In this document: positions 35,299 through 46,622 of the stretch, piece by piece
Layout of the letters: the number at the start of each line of letters is the position of its first letter
Position numbering within the stretch: position 1 is the first letter of the stretch
From: Nymphalis io
Taxonomy: Eukaryota; Arthropoda; Insecta; Lepidoptera; Nymphalidae
DNA: 64,000 nt
Direction of reading: 5' to 3'
Assembly: GCF_905147045.1 (NCBI RefSeq)
Contig: NC_065901.1
Location: 1,178,001-1,242,000, forward strand
Program-made: the position numbers and the translations under genes
The notes under the pieces: model-generated
Databases searched by the model: none
Seen by the model: only the letters and a program-made list of their open reading frames with translations
What the model was told of the DNA's origin: nothing

Positions 35299-35310
35299 CG
35301 GGCTTTGAAT

Positions 35311-37905
35311 TGATAGATAATTATTATGAATTAATTAGCTTAGTACATAAAATTTTTGAATCGTGTACTTAGTTAACTAACGGTCTCGTAATATTGCCTC
35401 CAATATCATCGATCCTCTTATCGCGATACGTAGTGCACAAAGCCTTTGTGGTTGTGTATTAAATTTACAGTCAAACGAGATGTAAACCTGACTCGTATGG
35501 TGATTTACGTACAGCTCTTAACGGCTAGGTAAATATTTGGTGAATTCAACGCCCGCATGAACCGCAGACGTCACGTCACTGAAACGTCAAGTCGCGGACG
35601 TAACATGGTTACGTCGGACGCACGTTGGTAGTCAGGTCGACGTCCGGTCCACGAGCAAGCGTGGATTTTATCAACGTATCAGTAAATTGTATCTAGTTTC
35701 ATACAATGGTGAAGACCATTGTATGATACTGGATTAGTTACAAATAAAAATTGTGTCATTGTCAACATTTTTCTACTTTTCTTTTATATTTATATAAAAT
35801 GAATAATTTTTACTTTATGAAATATGACCCAATATAACTTTGTTGTAAAAGAATTCCTTTGTATTCATTTTTCTCGTATATAAAATATAATCGCAAGTAA
35901 GCTTTAGTGTCACGTCGATATTTTTAGTGTGTATATTTGTTGGTTTTGGATACCGTCAAATATGAAAGAAACACTTTTCTGTTCTTCTTATTCTGTCAAA
36001 ATGTATATTTAATTATCAATAATATTGAAAATATTGGGCAACATATTAGCGATGGTATAATATTTTTTGTAAATATTTTTCCTTATTTGATGTATAAATT
36101 TAAAAGACTTACATTACATTTACAGTTGTATTTAATAAAAAATGGACGATTGTATAATATTATAAACATGTATAAACATAACACAAAGTGATGAAAATGT
36201 CTGCCTATCTAAATATTGTTAGTAACATTCGATGCGCAGCTCTATTTGAATTTATTTTGTCCGGGGAAACTAACATTGATTCCTGCAGTTTAAATGACTT
36301 GCTTTTGAAATTCATTTTAACATTATTCAAATTTGAAAATGAAAGATAAAAATGTAATAATGTTCTGTGATTGTAGATCACGAAAATCCTGTGGGGGTCA
36401 TAATTCTCTTCCACTCTGCACCACCATCTCTTTTAGATGAAATAGAATTATGCCAACTTGGATTTTATATATATTAGGGTAACATACGTTCCCCTGGGCT
36501 AGGATTTAGACGCCGATAACTTTCCCACTTTCTCGGCAACGTCACACGTTATGTTTACGTACGAGCATAAGACTGGCTCCCAAGTGACAAGGAGGGCTGT
36601 TCGGGTGTGTTTGGAAAGGGCTATCGATCTTTCACCTGACACCGTTAAAGTGTTTATTACGTCGTAAATGTTATCTAAAGCGTGACTTACAATCTGATTT
36701 AAAACAATCTGATATCGTACAATTTTTTTTTTACTATGCCTATGTTACCGTGTGTTTGCAATGGCTCACTCGTCGTTTGTAATATAAATGTGTGATGAGT
36801 AAGTTGTACCCCAGGCCGGGCCAGGCAGAGTTGTAAGTCCTACTGCCAATTAAAATATTGACGAAAATATTTAAAATATTATATCATATTATAATTTAGG
36901 TTAAATATTAAGGTCGATGTTTCACGGCGCGCGATCACGTTAAGCTAGAAGTTAAAAATAAACATAACGTGTATATCTAAAATATGAACATTTAAATTCA
37001 AATAATATGTTATTTCTGTTTCAGGTACGTTTTTAGCTGGATGTTACGTTTTCGCAATAATTAAGGTTTGGTCTCGCTTATATTTCTTATCGGTTCTTGT
37101 TTTTTACACTGTAATGTTTTTTTGTGCGTGTGTGTTTGTGTGACTATGTGTGCGTATGTTTCTATTATAGTTCGATCAGCAGTCGTATAAGCTATCCACT
37201 AGACCAATAAGACATTATTTTTTTTGCTATATTGAGTATTATATTATTATAATGTCTATAAAGAGTGAGACAACATTTAAAAATGTATATGGACACATTA
37301 TATTTTCACATAAAATTACATAATATTAGTTTCAGAAGCACACACTGGTTTTTAATCGTAACTTACATTAGCTTTTTTATTCTTTATGCCGGAAAATACT
37401 AATTTTAACGTTTCCCTTTTATGGTTGAATAAATCGTAATCACAGTGTAGATCTGTTACATTACCGCAGTAATATAACAATGAATTCCTTGTTTTTCTTA
37501 TAAAAAACTCACGTAAATGGTACATACATAATATAAATATTAAAACTAAGAACATAAGAAAAGAATAATCATAAAATATTAAACTAATCAAACTCGTCCA
37601 TCGCATGAATCTATGCGGAATAGAGGGTAGTAAATATATCTGGAGAGAGCTAGCGGGAGTGTTGTTTTGAATTTTAATGATGTTAGCGCAGTGCCGCGAC
37701 CCGAAACACTAATCCAAGAAGCTCGCCTCGGTTTCTGTGAGGTTTTATATAAAACTCAAGTTGTATTTGTTCGCCATGCTAAGATAAATCGAATGCAATG
37801 AAATAACTTCTGAATAAGACTTAAGAAGTAATATATATTAAGTTAAATATAATAAATAGTTCGGTGTTATTACAACTTAATTACAAACTCAAAAACTTTT
37901 ACTCA
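35311..37905. other. Repeat-poor non-coding stretch
   Basis: Contains an ACGT-rich, GC-richer block at 35545-35655, a 20-base inverted repeat and a GC-richer stretch at 36480-36640. Open frames at 35937-36191 and 37352-37606 are AT-driven and featureless. Confidence 0.5.
35691..35734. repeat. 20-base inverted repeat, 4-base loop
   Basis: Arms 35691-35710 and 35715-35734 pair at 18 of 20 positions, around the spacer GAAG. Core CATACAATGGT / ACCATTGTATG is perfect. Confidence 0.95.
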
Positions 37906-37990
37906 CAAGATCACCAATCTCTATTGGTGGTGTGACCACATAACACCAGGTGGCGCATTCGTCAGTTTGCCTATCTATTTTATTAAAATA
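37906..37990 (+). repeat. Rep-A 3' remnant
   Basis: CACCAATCTCTATTGGTGGT, GTGACCACATAACACCAGGT and GTTTGCCTATCTATTTTATT fit the last 80 bases of Rep-A. Confidence 0.5.
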
Positions 37991-38078
37991 GTGCTATATA
38001 AATTAAATGTTATATAATAAAATATGTAATACAATATTTGTGAATCGATATCAAAATCATGAAATCATTATATTATTT

Positions 38079-38200
38079 TACCAAAGAAAAGTAATATATG
38101 TAGTATATCAGTTGTCTGGTTTCCATAGTACAAGCTCTGCTTAAATTGAGGTCAGATGGCCGTGTGTTAATAATGTCCAAGGATATTATTATTATTATAT
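38079..38200 (+). mobile_element. SINE-B 3' half
   Basis: Begins at the ACCAAAGAAAAGTAATATAT segment and ends with GTCCAAGGATATTATTATTA. The tRNA head is missing (5' truncation), as expected of a retrotransposed copy. Confidence 0.75.
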
Positions 38201-40071
38201 TTTAAATTAAAAAAAATATTTCGTACGTAGTCGGTAGCCATATAGAAGAAATCTTGAAATGCAATCTTGCGGAGTTTAGACCAGTTCTCATCAGCGATTC
38301 CATAGCCAAACATCAATATAATTCAGAAATGTTGTTTTCCGACTTAAAAAGTTGGTAAGCTAGTGTAAATTCTGGCTTGGAAACATAATGGAGGTGGGAG
38401 GAGTATTTTTTTACTATCACGTAATCCATTTGCTCATCAGTCTTCCTAAAGTAAACACAAAATATTTCTGAATGAATTATTATCGCTTCGAATATTTTAG
38501 CTATCGAAGTACAGACAGCACCTTAACAGGCATTGCTCACAGCCGGGGAACTAGAACAAATGGGAGACGCTCGGATATCGTAACTGCGACTGTTATTGTA
38601 ACGGATGTAACTTCGGATAAATGTCAACCGTGCTCGAATTTACTACCGCCCGCCACTCGCCTTTATTAGCCCGTTCTGCATGCATTATCGCTAGGGGTGA
38701 GAGTTTTGTACATCGAAAAGTTACCCGTATATACATTCTTCGAACTTCATCTATTTTAAACACATTTGAATCGAGTACCATCTCTTTTTACAAGGGTTAT
38801 AGTTTTGAAGGATAAGTATGACCAGATATTATAAAGAGTTTCAATTTTGTAGATTACCTCAATTTTCTATAATACTTAACTTACCTGAATTCAAAATGTA
38901 TACACGAATATTATAATGAACCTTCACGATGGATATGGGATATTATAACAGTCAAAATGAAAGTGTTTTTCGTGGAGACAATTTTGTAAAGTTAAACAGA
39001 ACCAACGATGATGCGTTTCTTACTATAGTCACAGATATATGAATGTTTTCGATATAAATGATGAAGAATATTACGGTTAATTGACAAATTGATAAAATAA
39101 AAATTTGATATTATACAGACACCACCAAGTGTCTCGGGTTTTGCTAGTATTTAATAAAATAACGAATTTTTAGCAAAGCATTTTCAATGAATTTTGAACA
39201 ACCCTAATTATATAGCATCGCTACAAAGATCATACATTCCGTATATTACATGACACTACTGTACATACTGAAATTATTAGAGAATTGTTTGTATGAACAA
39301 ACGTCGTAAAATAACCAGGTCATGTTGTATTTTCTTAGATTTGCAATGGCAAGTATTGTCGCGAACTGGACGTTTATTTCAGTAAAGTTTCTTGCTTCGT
39401 TTAACGTTACTGAGAATATTGAGAGGATAAAGGAACAGACAAATATCTATTCCAATTTCGATCGCCGTCTTTATACGTGTTGCGATCAGTATTGAAACGT
39501 TTAATGCTAAAATGAAATGAAATTTTATAATTATATTTTTAGAGTTATGAATAAATTCATTTTTATTTATTAGCCGATTGCAAAAATGAGGTTATCGGTT
39601 TCTGTTGTGTTCCTCGATGGCTTTGCCGAATTTATTGTTCTTTTTATTTATGTATTTAGGAGTTAATGCAAACACCAAGAGATAATAAATAATGTTGTTA
39701 AAATTAAAATTATATTTTTAAGTTTGCGGCTTATAATGAACAATGTACATGTAGACGTTTTTTAGAAGTAGGCTTTAATTTTTTTTTTTATTAATATATT
39801 ATTTTATTTACACGACGATAGCGTATTTCACAAGAGAGCAATATTTATGATGACATACTAATACGATAGCAACCAAAAAAAGAATTGCTTAAACTCACTA
39901 TTAATATTATATTGAATACTGTTATTTTACATCAGCATATAATTACATTGCTAATATTCAATATATAATAAGATTAATTGATCCTTGATCTGGCGTTGTT
40001 CAATTAGGTTATCAAGTGAATAAGATACATTAATTGTAATATTCTGTATTGTGTAATGTACATGACACATT
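38201..40071. other. AT-rich non-coding DNA
   Basis: 38270-38455 may hold a very decayed Rep-A. Three mutually overlapping frames at 38472-38815 show no domain. Confidence 0.45.
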
Positions 40072-40353
40072 AATGTCCTCCAGATCGATTTCGGCCAGGG
40101 CGGTCAATCTCAAGAGAGATTAGCCAACTACGCAATAGATATTATAGTGCACAAGTGTGTGCGCAAACACAGGTGCACTCTCTATTCCCTAACTCTCATA
40201 ATCCGATGGGACGACAATCCGACACGGCCGGAAAGAGTTCGTGGTTTCCGAGGCACGGGAGTGAACACACTTCCAACTTCCCAGACTTGAATTGAAGCTA
40301 GGATCTCCGGGTCTGCGGCCTTACATGAAGCCACTAGACCAACGAAGCAGTCG
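40072..40353 (-). mobile_element. SINE-C copy with internal deletion
   Basis: Both ends are well kept: tail GTCCTCCAGATCGATTTCGG on the left, head GGCCTTACATGAAGCCACTA...GAAGCAGTCG on the right. About 100 bases between the ...CTTCCAACTTCCCAG segment and the T-arm region are lost, which removes most of the B-box. Confidence 0.8.
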
Positions 40354-40945
40354 ACACATTATATAATATTACATTTACTATATTATTATCGCACTCAAAG
40401 AAATTCCTTTGCCATAATAATAAAAAAAAAATGTTCGTGCAATTTTTTTTTTCAATAACTAATTAATGAAATCGACTCTTTCTAAGAAACGTATTCGCAA
40501 CTGCGTGTCGAGGTGTAATCAAATAGTGTTTATAATAAAACACTTGCTATAGTTATTAGACTTAAACGCTGGAACAATTTTCCAACTCATTTGGTAGTCG
40601 GGCGAGATCACGCGATGTGGCAAAACTTTACCCATATTCCTGTAATCGCTCGTAATTCAATAGGTTAGTGGGTTAAACAGATTTGATCATAACCAACAAA
40701 TGTTCGGCTGATGATTCGCGTAGCGATTGAAATTTATGGGAAAATTGTTTTAACGTCTCGGGTTATGTTTCTTAAAGGTTTAATTATTAATTTATATCGA
40801 AAATTATATGACACTATGTGGCGATATATAATGTATTATTAATTAAAGATCAAATTAAGTTAACCGAACCGAGGGATGAACGCACATCACACGATAGACA
40901 AAATACAAACAAATGACGTTTAGTAATTTAGAGTTTAATTTAGGG

Positions 40946-41098
40946 AACTTAATAATTCATCTCGTGCTTGGCAGTAAAAGAAAACGTCGTAAGGTAAAAA
41001 GGCATGAGTTAGATGAAATCCCTGTACATTTCCGCTCTGCTACATGGTGGAAAAAACTCCAAGCTTTCTCTTTAAGAAGAGAAAAGCGTTTGCTCACC
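40946..41098 (+). mobile_element. Old SINE-M fragment
   Basis: AATAATTCATCTCGTGCTTG, AGAAAACGTCGTAAGG, CATGGTGGAAAAAACTCCAA and TTAAGAAGAGAAAAG follow the SINE-M body order. The 73-codon open frame across it is incidental. Confidence 0.55.
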
Positions 41099-41583
41099 AT
41101 TATATTTGCAGACAGATATTATTTTACTTTCTGAATAAATATAATAGTAAAGTAACACTGGATTCTCCAAGCTGTACTTTAAATTATCTTTAATATAATT
41201 CTGAAATTCCTGGAGCATCTAGAGCTGCTCGATCTAAGTGCAGAAATTTCAAGGTTTCGAGGTAATTTCAGTTAAAATTGAACTGAATTCGGTAGTTGGT
41301 AAACTAACCCGAGTACCGGTTAATCTATAATGAGTTGAGGGGCTCAAATAGCAATTGCTTCGTTCTATGTATTTCTGTTTACAAATTAGATTAGGCAGAA
41401 CTCGATCCCGGGTCAACATAATCTTAACCGCCTTAGAAAATACACTCTTAAGATGTTTTTAAACGTCTTTGGCGAAGCGAAACTATGTTTAGGTATATAC
41501 GTATATATGTATGTAAGTAAGTATATTTATTGGTTCCAATATAGCTGCGTCATAATTATGTATAATAATGCATATGATATAAT

Positions 41584-41848
41584 AGGGTAGGTACCACCCA
41601 CTCATCAGATATTCTACCGCAAAACAGCAGTACTTGGTATTGTTGTGTTCCGGTTTGAAGGGTGAGTGAGCCAGTGTAATTACAGGCACAAGGGACATAA
41701 CATCTTAGTTCCCAAGGTTGGTGGCGCATTGGTGATGTAAGCGATGGTTAACATTTCTTACAATGCCAATGTCTAAGGGCGTTTGGTGACCACTTACCAT
41801 CAGGTGGCCCATATGCTCGTCCGCCTTCCTATTCTATAAAAAAAAAAA
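41584..41848 (+). repeat. Rep-A copy, young
   Basis: Starts at the same internal position as the 31.5 kb copy (GGGTAGGTACCACCCACTC) and ends CCTTCCTATTCTAT plus A12. It lacks the first about 30 bases of the longest copy. Confidence 0.9.
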
Positions 41849-42423
41849 CCGGAAAAATGAACCTCCCATTCATCAAAAATGTTAGCATTTTAACGTTGAT
41901 GACAAGAAATCGATTCACCAGTAAAGGCGTCCGTATCCTTCAATCGAGCAAGCGTTGGCGTTGCTTTGGCGTCAGGCAAGCGGCCAAATATTGCAAAATC
42001 CTTTTCTCTTGTAGCTTAGGTACACACAGCGCCGCCCCCTATTTAAGTGGGATGATGAAGATATTTATATAAATTAAATGGAATACTATCATGTGTAATA
42101 ACGTCTGTTTTAATTACAATGTTTTGATTACTACAGCAATGTTTTTTCCTGTTTAAATAAAATTATTTATATACATATGTATGAAAATGTACAAGGAAAA
42201 AAACAAATTTAAATGCCCTAATTAACAATGGACGAGTTGTGTGTGGTTGAATTTTATAACGATGTCTATAAAAAGATTATATCTCATAATCAGCTCGTTT
42301 GCAATCCATTGCTTTGAATACATACATTTGGAATCGATATTTCCAGATAAAAATGTGATTTCTAACCAAAGAAACGGTATCGAACTTCAAATATACTTTT
42401 CACCATTTCATATATATATATAT

Positions 42424-42525
42424 ATATATTTTCTTTTACACAGTTGGTTAGCACAAAGGATGAAAAAAAATCCTAAGGCGATAAGGAGGATGAAAATTTG
42501 TATGAAAATCCTTGATTTTTGAAAA
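42424..42525. repeat. Rep-F internal fragment
   Basis: TTACACAGTTGGTTAGCACA, AAGGCGATAAGGAGGATGAA and TTTGTATGAAAATCC recur at 49.6-50.0 kb. Confidence 0.5.
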
Positions 42526-43849
42526 TATAAATTAAGCAAATGAAAACTCACATTCACAACTCACTCAACGCATACTCAGTTGACTAGTGTAAGAAATAGT
42601 TAATATGCCATACAACTGATTAAAAATTGAATTTAATTCAATGAAAACTCTATTTATTGTTTTCGTAATTTAAATTATTCTGTAGTTGTCAAAAACGTTA
42701 AAAAAATACGTTTATGTAATTTTTTTATATAATCTGTTAACATCGTTTATTTATTTACTACAAATAATGTACACGTACATAGGAAATATCTGATTTCGAA
42801 ACCGGTAGTAGCTTAAATACTTTTCTTCCTATGTACTACATTTTCACATGTGTATATAGAGGATGGAGCAAACAAATGCCTTGTTATCATGCAAATATAC
42901 TTCGTATGACAAAAACGATATTGCTTTTTATTTACAATTGCCTCTATTTGCGTCAGTTTCTCGGAAATATGTCTGATACCTTTGTACAATATAAATACAT
43001 TTATGATTTTGTTTTGGAATGATCGCTATACATTTTTTATAGTATAATTTTTGCTTTTGAAAAATATGTTGGTAAATGTGATATTAAAATGTCAATTATA
43101 ACGGTCATTAATTGTCATAAATATTATATATTTTCATGAATTTATTTTCGTATAATTTAAGAGACCCAGTAGAAATGTTAACATGACAATTAAAGTGACA
43201 CAGTCATACAAACTTGAACACACAGTAATTAACAATAGACAAGACTTAATAAGGAATGCGTGACAGTTCAGCGTGACGGATCCGGTCAAAATTGCTGGAA
43301 ATTTATGATTAAGAATTACTAGACCGATTTTTATGATTTATGTTTTGTGCGGATTTTTTTTTTAATTGTTTTTATTATGTTACCAATGAATTCTTTTCAC
43401 GGATTTCGTTTTGTTTCTCAAGATACGAATTTGATGATTCAAAGTATATTTAATTTATAAAGGTTTTTTTTTGTGTTGTATTTATAAACACAGTTTAAAA
43501 TGACCTTTCATATTTACGTTTATTTATTTTTATTTTATTAATTAGGAAACCAGCGTTCTATATTAAGAAATACATTTTCTTATTGCTTTTATAATAATAG
43601 TTTTACAAAATATTTACCAATTATAAGCTAACTAAACATTTAAATAAAAAAAAATTCTAATTGACGAAAAACAAAAAAATATCTTTAACTCGTTATTTAC
43701 TTTATTTTTCTGTGTATAATGAAACAATTTCTGTGACAAAAACTTTATGGTGCAATTATGTAATTAATGGCATACGATCGATACGTTAGACAAAATCTAG
43801 AAAGAACAGTATATAAAAATTTCTTCATAATTTAAAACTAATTTTAACT
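42526..43849. other. AT-rich non-coding DNA
   Basis: No gene or repeat family recognised. Confidence 0.55.
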
Positions 43850-44091
43850 TGTGGTACGGCTTTGTGCAATCCCTCTAGGTACTATGTCCCACTCATTATA
43901 TATTCTATCGACAAACACAGTATTGTTGAGTTCTGGTTTGAAGGGTGAGTGAGTTCGTGTAACCCCAGGTACAAGGGATTTAACATCTTAGTTAGTCGGC
44001 GGCACATTGCCGATGTAAGGGGTGGTTAATATTTCTTTCAGCGCCAATCTCTATGGGCGGTGGCGACCTAAGTATATTTTATTAAAAAAAA
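43850..44091 (+). repeat. Old Rep-A copy, near full length
   Basis: TTGTGGTACGGCTTTGTGCA at the start, GAAGGGTGAGTGAGTTCGTG, GGCGGCACATTGCCGATGTA, and an A-run at the end. Many substitutions. Confidence 0.75.
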
Positions 44092-44539
44092 CCTCAAGAT
44101 AATTGTAATTGGAAAGCAGTTTTGAAAGCAATTTTCGTCTCGCTTAAACTCGAGTCACAGAGATCGTCATGGGACGACAATAGCAAAGGAGGCAGCTATC
44201 TCGTCACATACTTGTAGACGGTACAATGTGAACCTGTTTGAACTGAGATCCAGCATAACTGATCAAAGCAACGCATTAGCATGTACGATCGGGCGTGAAG
44301 GCTTCAGTCGCAGTTAAATTTGAATTAAACGCTCGACTGAAATAGGTACCGCTTCTATCGATTTCGTAGTTCGAATGTTATATGGGTAAGTTTAGTGTTC
44401 AATTTGTAACTTTGTTATATTATAACGATATTTTAATACATAAAAATAATTAAATATCTGTAATTGATTTTCAGCGTATTTTTGAATTGTACAAGTTGAG
44501 TGTTGAGTACTTGACCAGACGTCGGGCCAGTAAATATGT

Positions 44540-44645
44540 AATGGGATCGATGGGTCATCGGATTATGAAAGTAAAGGAATAGAGTGCTCTTGTGTTTGCG
44601 TACACACAATTGTACTGTATGTATATATATGTCCTGCGTAGTCAA
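44540..44645 (+). mobile_element. SINE-C 3' fragment
   Basis: The part from CATCGGATTATGAAAGT through GTGTTTGCGTACACA to TATGTCCTGCGTAGTC matches the second half of SINE-C. The head is absent. Confidence 0.6.
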
Positions 44646-45442
44646 TTTTGAAAAAAATAATTGCACCATGTTTCTTACTTTATATAATTGAAATGATTTC
44701 TTTTAAAATTGTAAACGAATGTTACAATTTGAATATAGAATTGATGTAAATAAAAAAAAATGTTGAATGTTAATATGATATATTAAAGATTAAAAATAAT
44801 TTTATGTATAGTAGCAAAGTAAGTATTAGGAATGATCATAATGAGTAAAAAATAATATCCCAGTCCAGCCAGAAAGATCGAGTGGCCATTGTGCTTCGAT
44901 GGAACTTGACCCTGTTGGATCTAGGGTTACGGAGGATCCTTACCTTGCCACCGCGTATTGGCTCAATATTGTCTAGCAAACAAATCCGTCTTTTGACTAC
45001 GTTTGCAACGTTGGTTCAGCTCTTTGATCCAGTTAGCTTAGTCTTTATTAAAATTTGTTACAATTTGACGGTATTTTTTAAAATTATTATTAAGGAATTA
45101 TTTATTACATTTTTATATCATACAATTTAATTTTATAGATGTGTGTTTCCTTTTGTCATATATGATATGTGTGATTTCATTCTTTAAATCTCGTTTTTTT
45201 CTGATTTACTTAGATTAAATGAAAAAGAATGCTTTAGCATAACGTATGTCTGATTTTACATTATTTATATTTACTTTTTATTGGCTTACGGCTTAGTGAT
45301 GTAAAATTCGCCGATTCGATCTTGACTTCTGGTCTAATGTCCTTCGCACTCCTAACACAAGCAGTACGTTTGGAAGGGCAAATATAATTATTATTAGTAA
45401 TTCCTTACTACTTAATCCTCACAATTATTCTTAAAAAATATA

Positions 45443-45447
<5 letters not shown>

Positions 45448-45505
<58 letters not shown>
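45448..45505. repeat. (TA)n microsatellite, about 29 units
   Basis: A perfect TA run that ends in the left arm of an inverted repeat (AATTTCGCCACAA). Confidence 0.95.
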
Positions 45506-45510
<5 letters not shown>

Positions 45511-45564
45511 CGCCACAAAGAAGTGAATTATTGGAGAGGACTATATATATATTGTGGCGAAATT
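45506..45564. repeat. 13-base inverted repeat beside (TA)n
   Basis: AATTTCGCCACAA (45506-45518) and TTGTGGCGAAATT (45552-45564) flank 33 bases that contain another TA stretch. Confidence 0.9.
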
Positions 45565-46354
45565 AGTAATGTACATGTGGTTCTTAAAAAAAATGCGTTA
45601 AAAATAAAAAAAGTTAATATTTGAATAGTAAGCTTACCTAGCGCTTTACCTAATTCTTTATTTTTTATCTGTCCCCGACATTCGCGATGTTTTTAATACA
45701 ATCACTTGTTTGTGCTTGTACAATGGAAACATTATTACTTTTTGTACCGTTTCTAAATACAGCAACATTTATAAAAGGGGATTTTGTTATAGCGAATGGT
45801 AAGACGTAGCGTCCGCGTCAGTCGCAGGCGTATGCAAAGCTGACTCTATTCGTTATTGTTATAAGGGCTATTATGCTGTACTCTCATTTTAAATGGTGGA
45901 TGGATTCTAAAAGATGCTCTTTACAATGTACGACGTCAGCTACAATCTTGTCAACGCGCGGTGACATAAAAGAACTCGTCAAGTTAGAAATGTATACGTA
46001 AAATATCAGCAACGTTGACCAAGAACGACTGTTATATACAAAATGTATATACATTTATGTTTTTGTATGCATTTATATCATACAGCAAAACAGTGTCTTA
46101 ATCAGAGATTTTATTGGCACTAAGTCTTTGCTACGAGTAATTAATAACAACAATAATTTTGTATAATTATACTAAATTATAAAAATTTTAATTAACCTAA
46201 TTATGAATAGGGATGGAATTACTGAAGCGATGTTACAATGTCCCAATATTCGGTGCAAAGTACAAAAAATATTGTAATTTCAAATAGAAATATGTAGTAG
46301 TTATGTATATAAATACCGAAACGATGCAGGTCTTATGTCGTCCTCATCCATGGA

Positions 46355-46622
46355 TAATAATAATAATAATAATATCCTAGGACATTTTTCACACACGGCC
46401 CCAAATTAAGCTTGTACAAAGCTTGTGCTATGGAAACCAGACAACTGATATACTACATATACTACTTTTCTTTTGTAAATACATACTTATATAGATAATT
46501 ACACCCAGACTAAGGACAAACAGACATGTTCATGCACACAAAGTCTGTCCTGGGTGGGAATCGAACCCACAACCTTCGGCGTGAAAGGCAAGTGTTCTGC
46601 CAACACGCCAACCGGCTCGTCT
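46355..46622 (-). mobile_element. SINE-B copy, full length
   Basis: A long (AAT)n tail is followed by ATCCTAGGACATTTTTCACA, the body, the B-box complement GGAATCGAACCCAC and head complement ACACGCCAACCGGCTCGTC. An 8-base deletion lies in the GGCC.ATCTGATC segment. The 65-codon forward frame at its right end is an artefact. Confidence 0.85.

Larger units (their letters stand above)
44646..46354. other. AT-rich non-coding DNA with TA microsatellite
   Basis: Apart from the (TA)n tract and its adjoining inverted repeat nothing is recognised. 44870-45030 is mildly GC-richer with an 82-codon frame of no known type. Confidence 0.5.
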
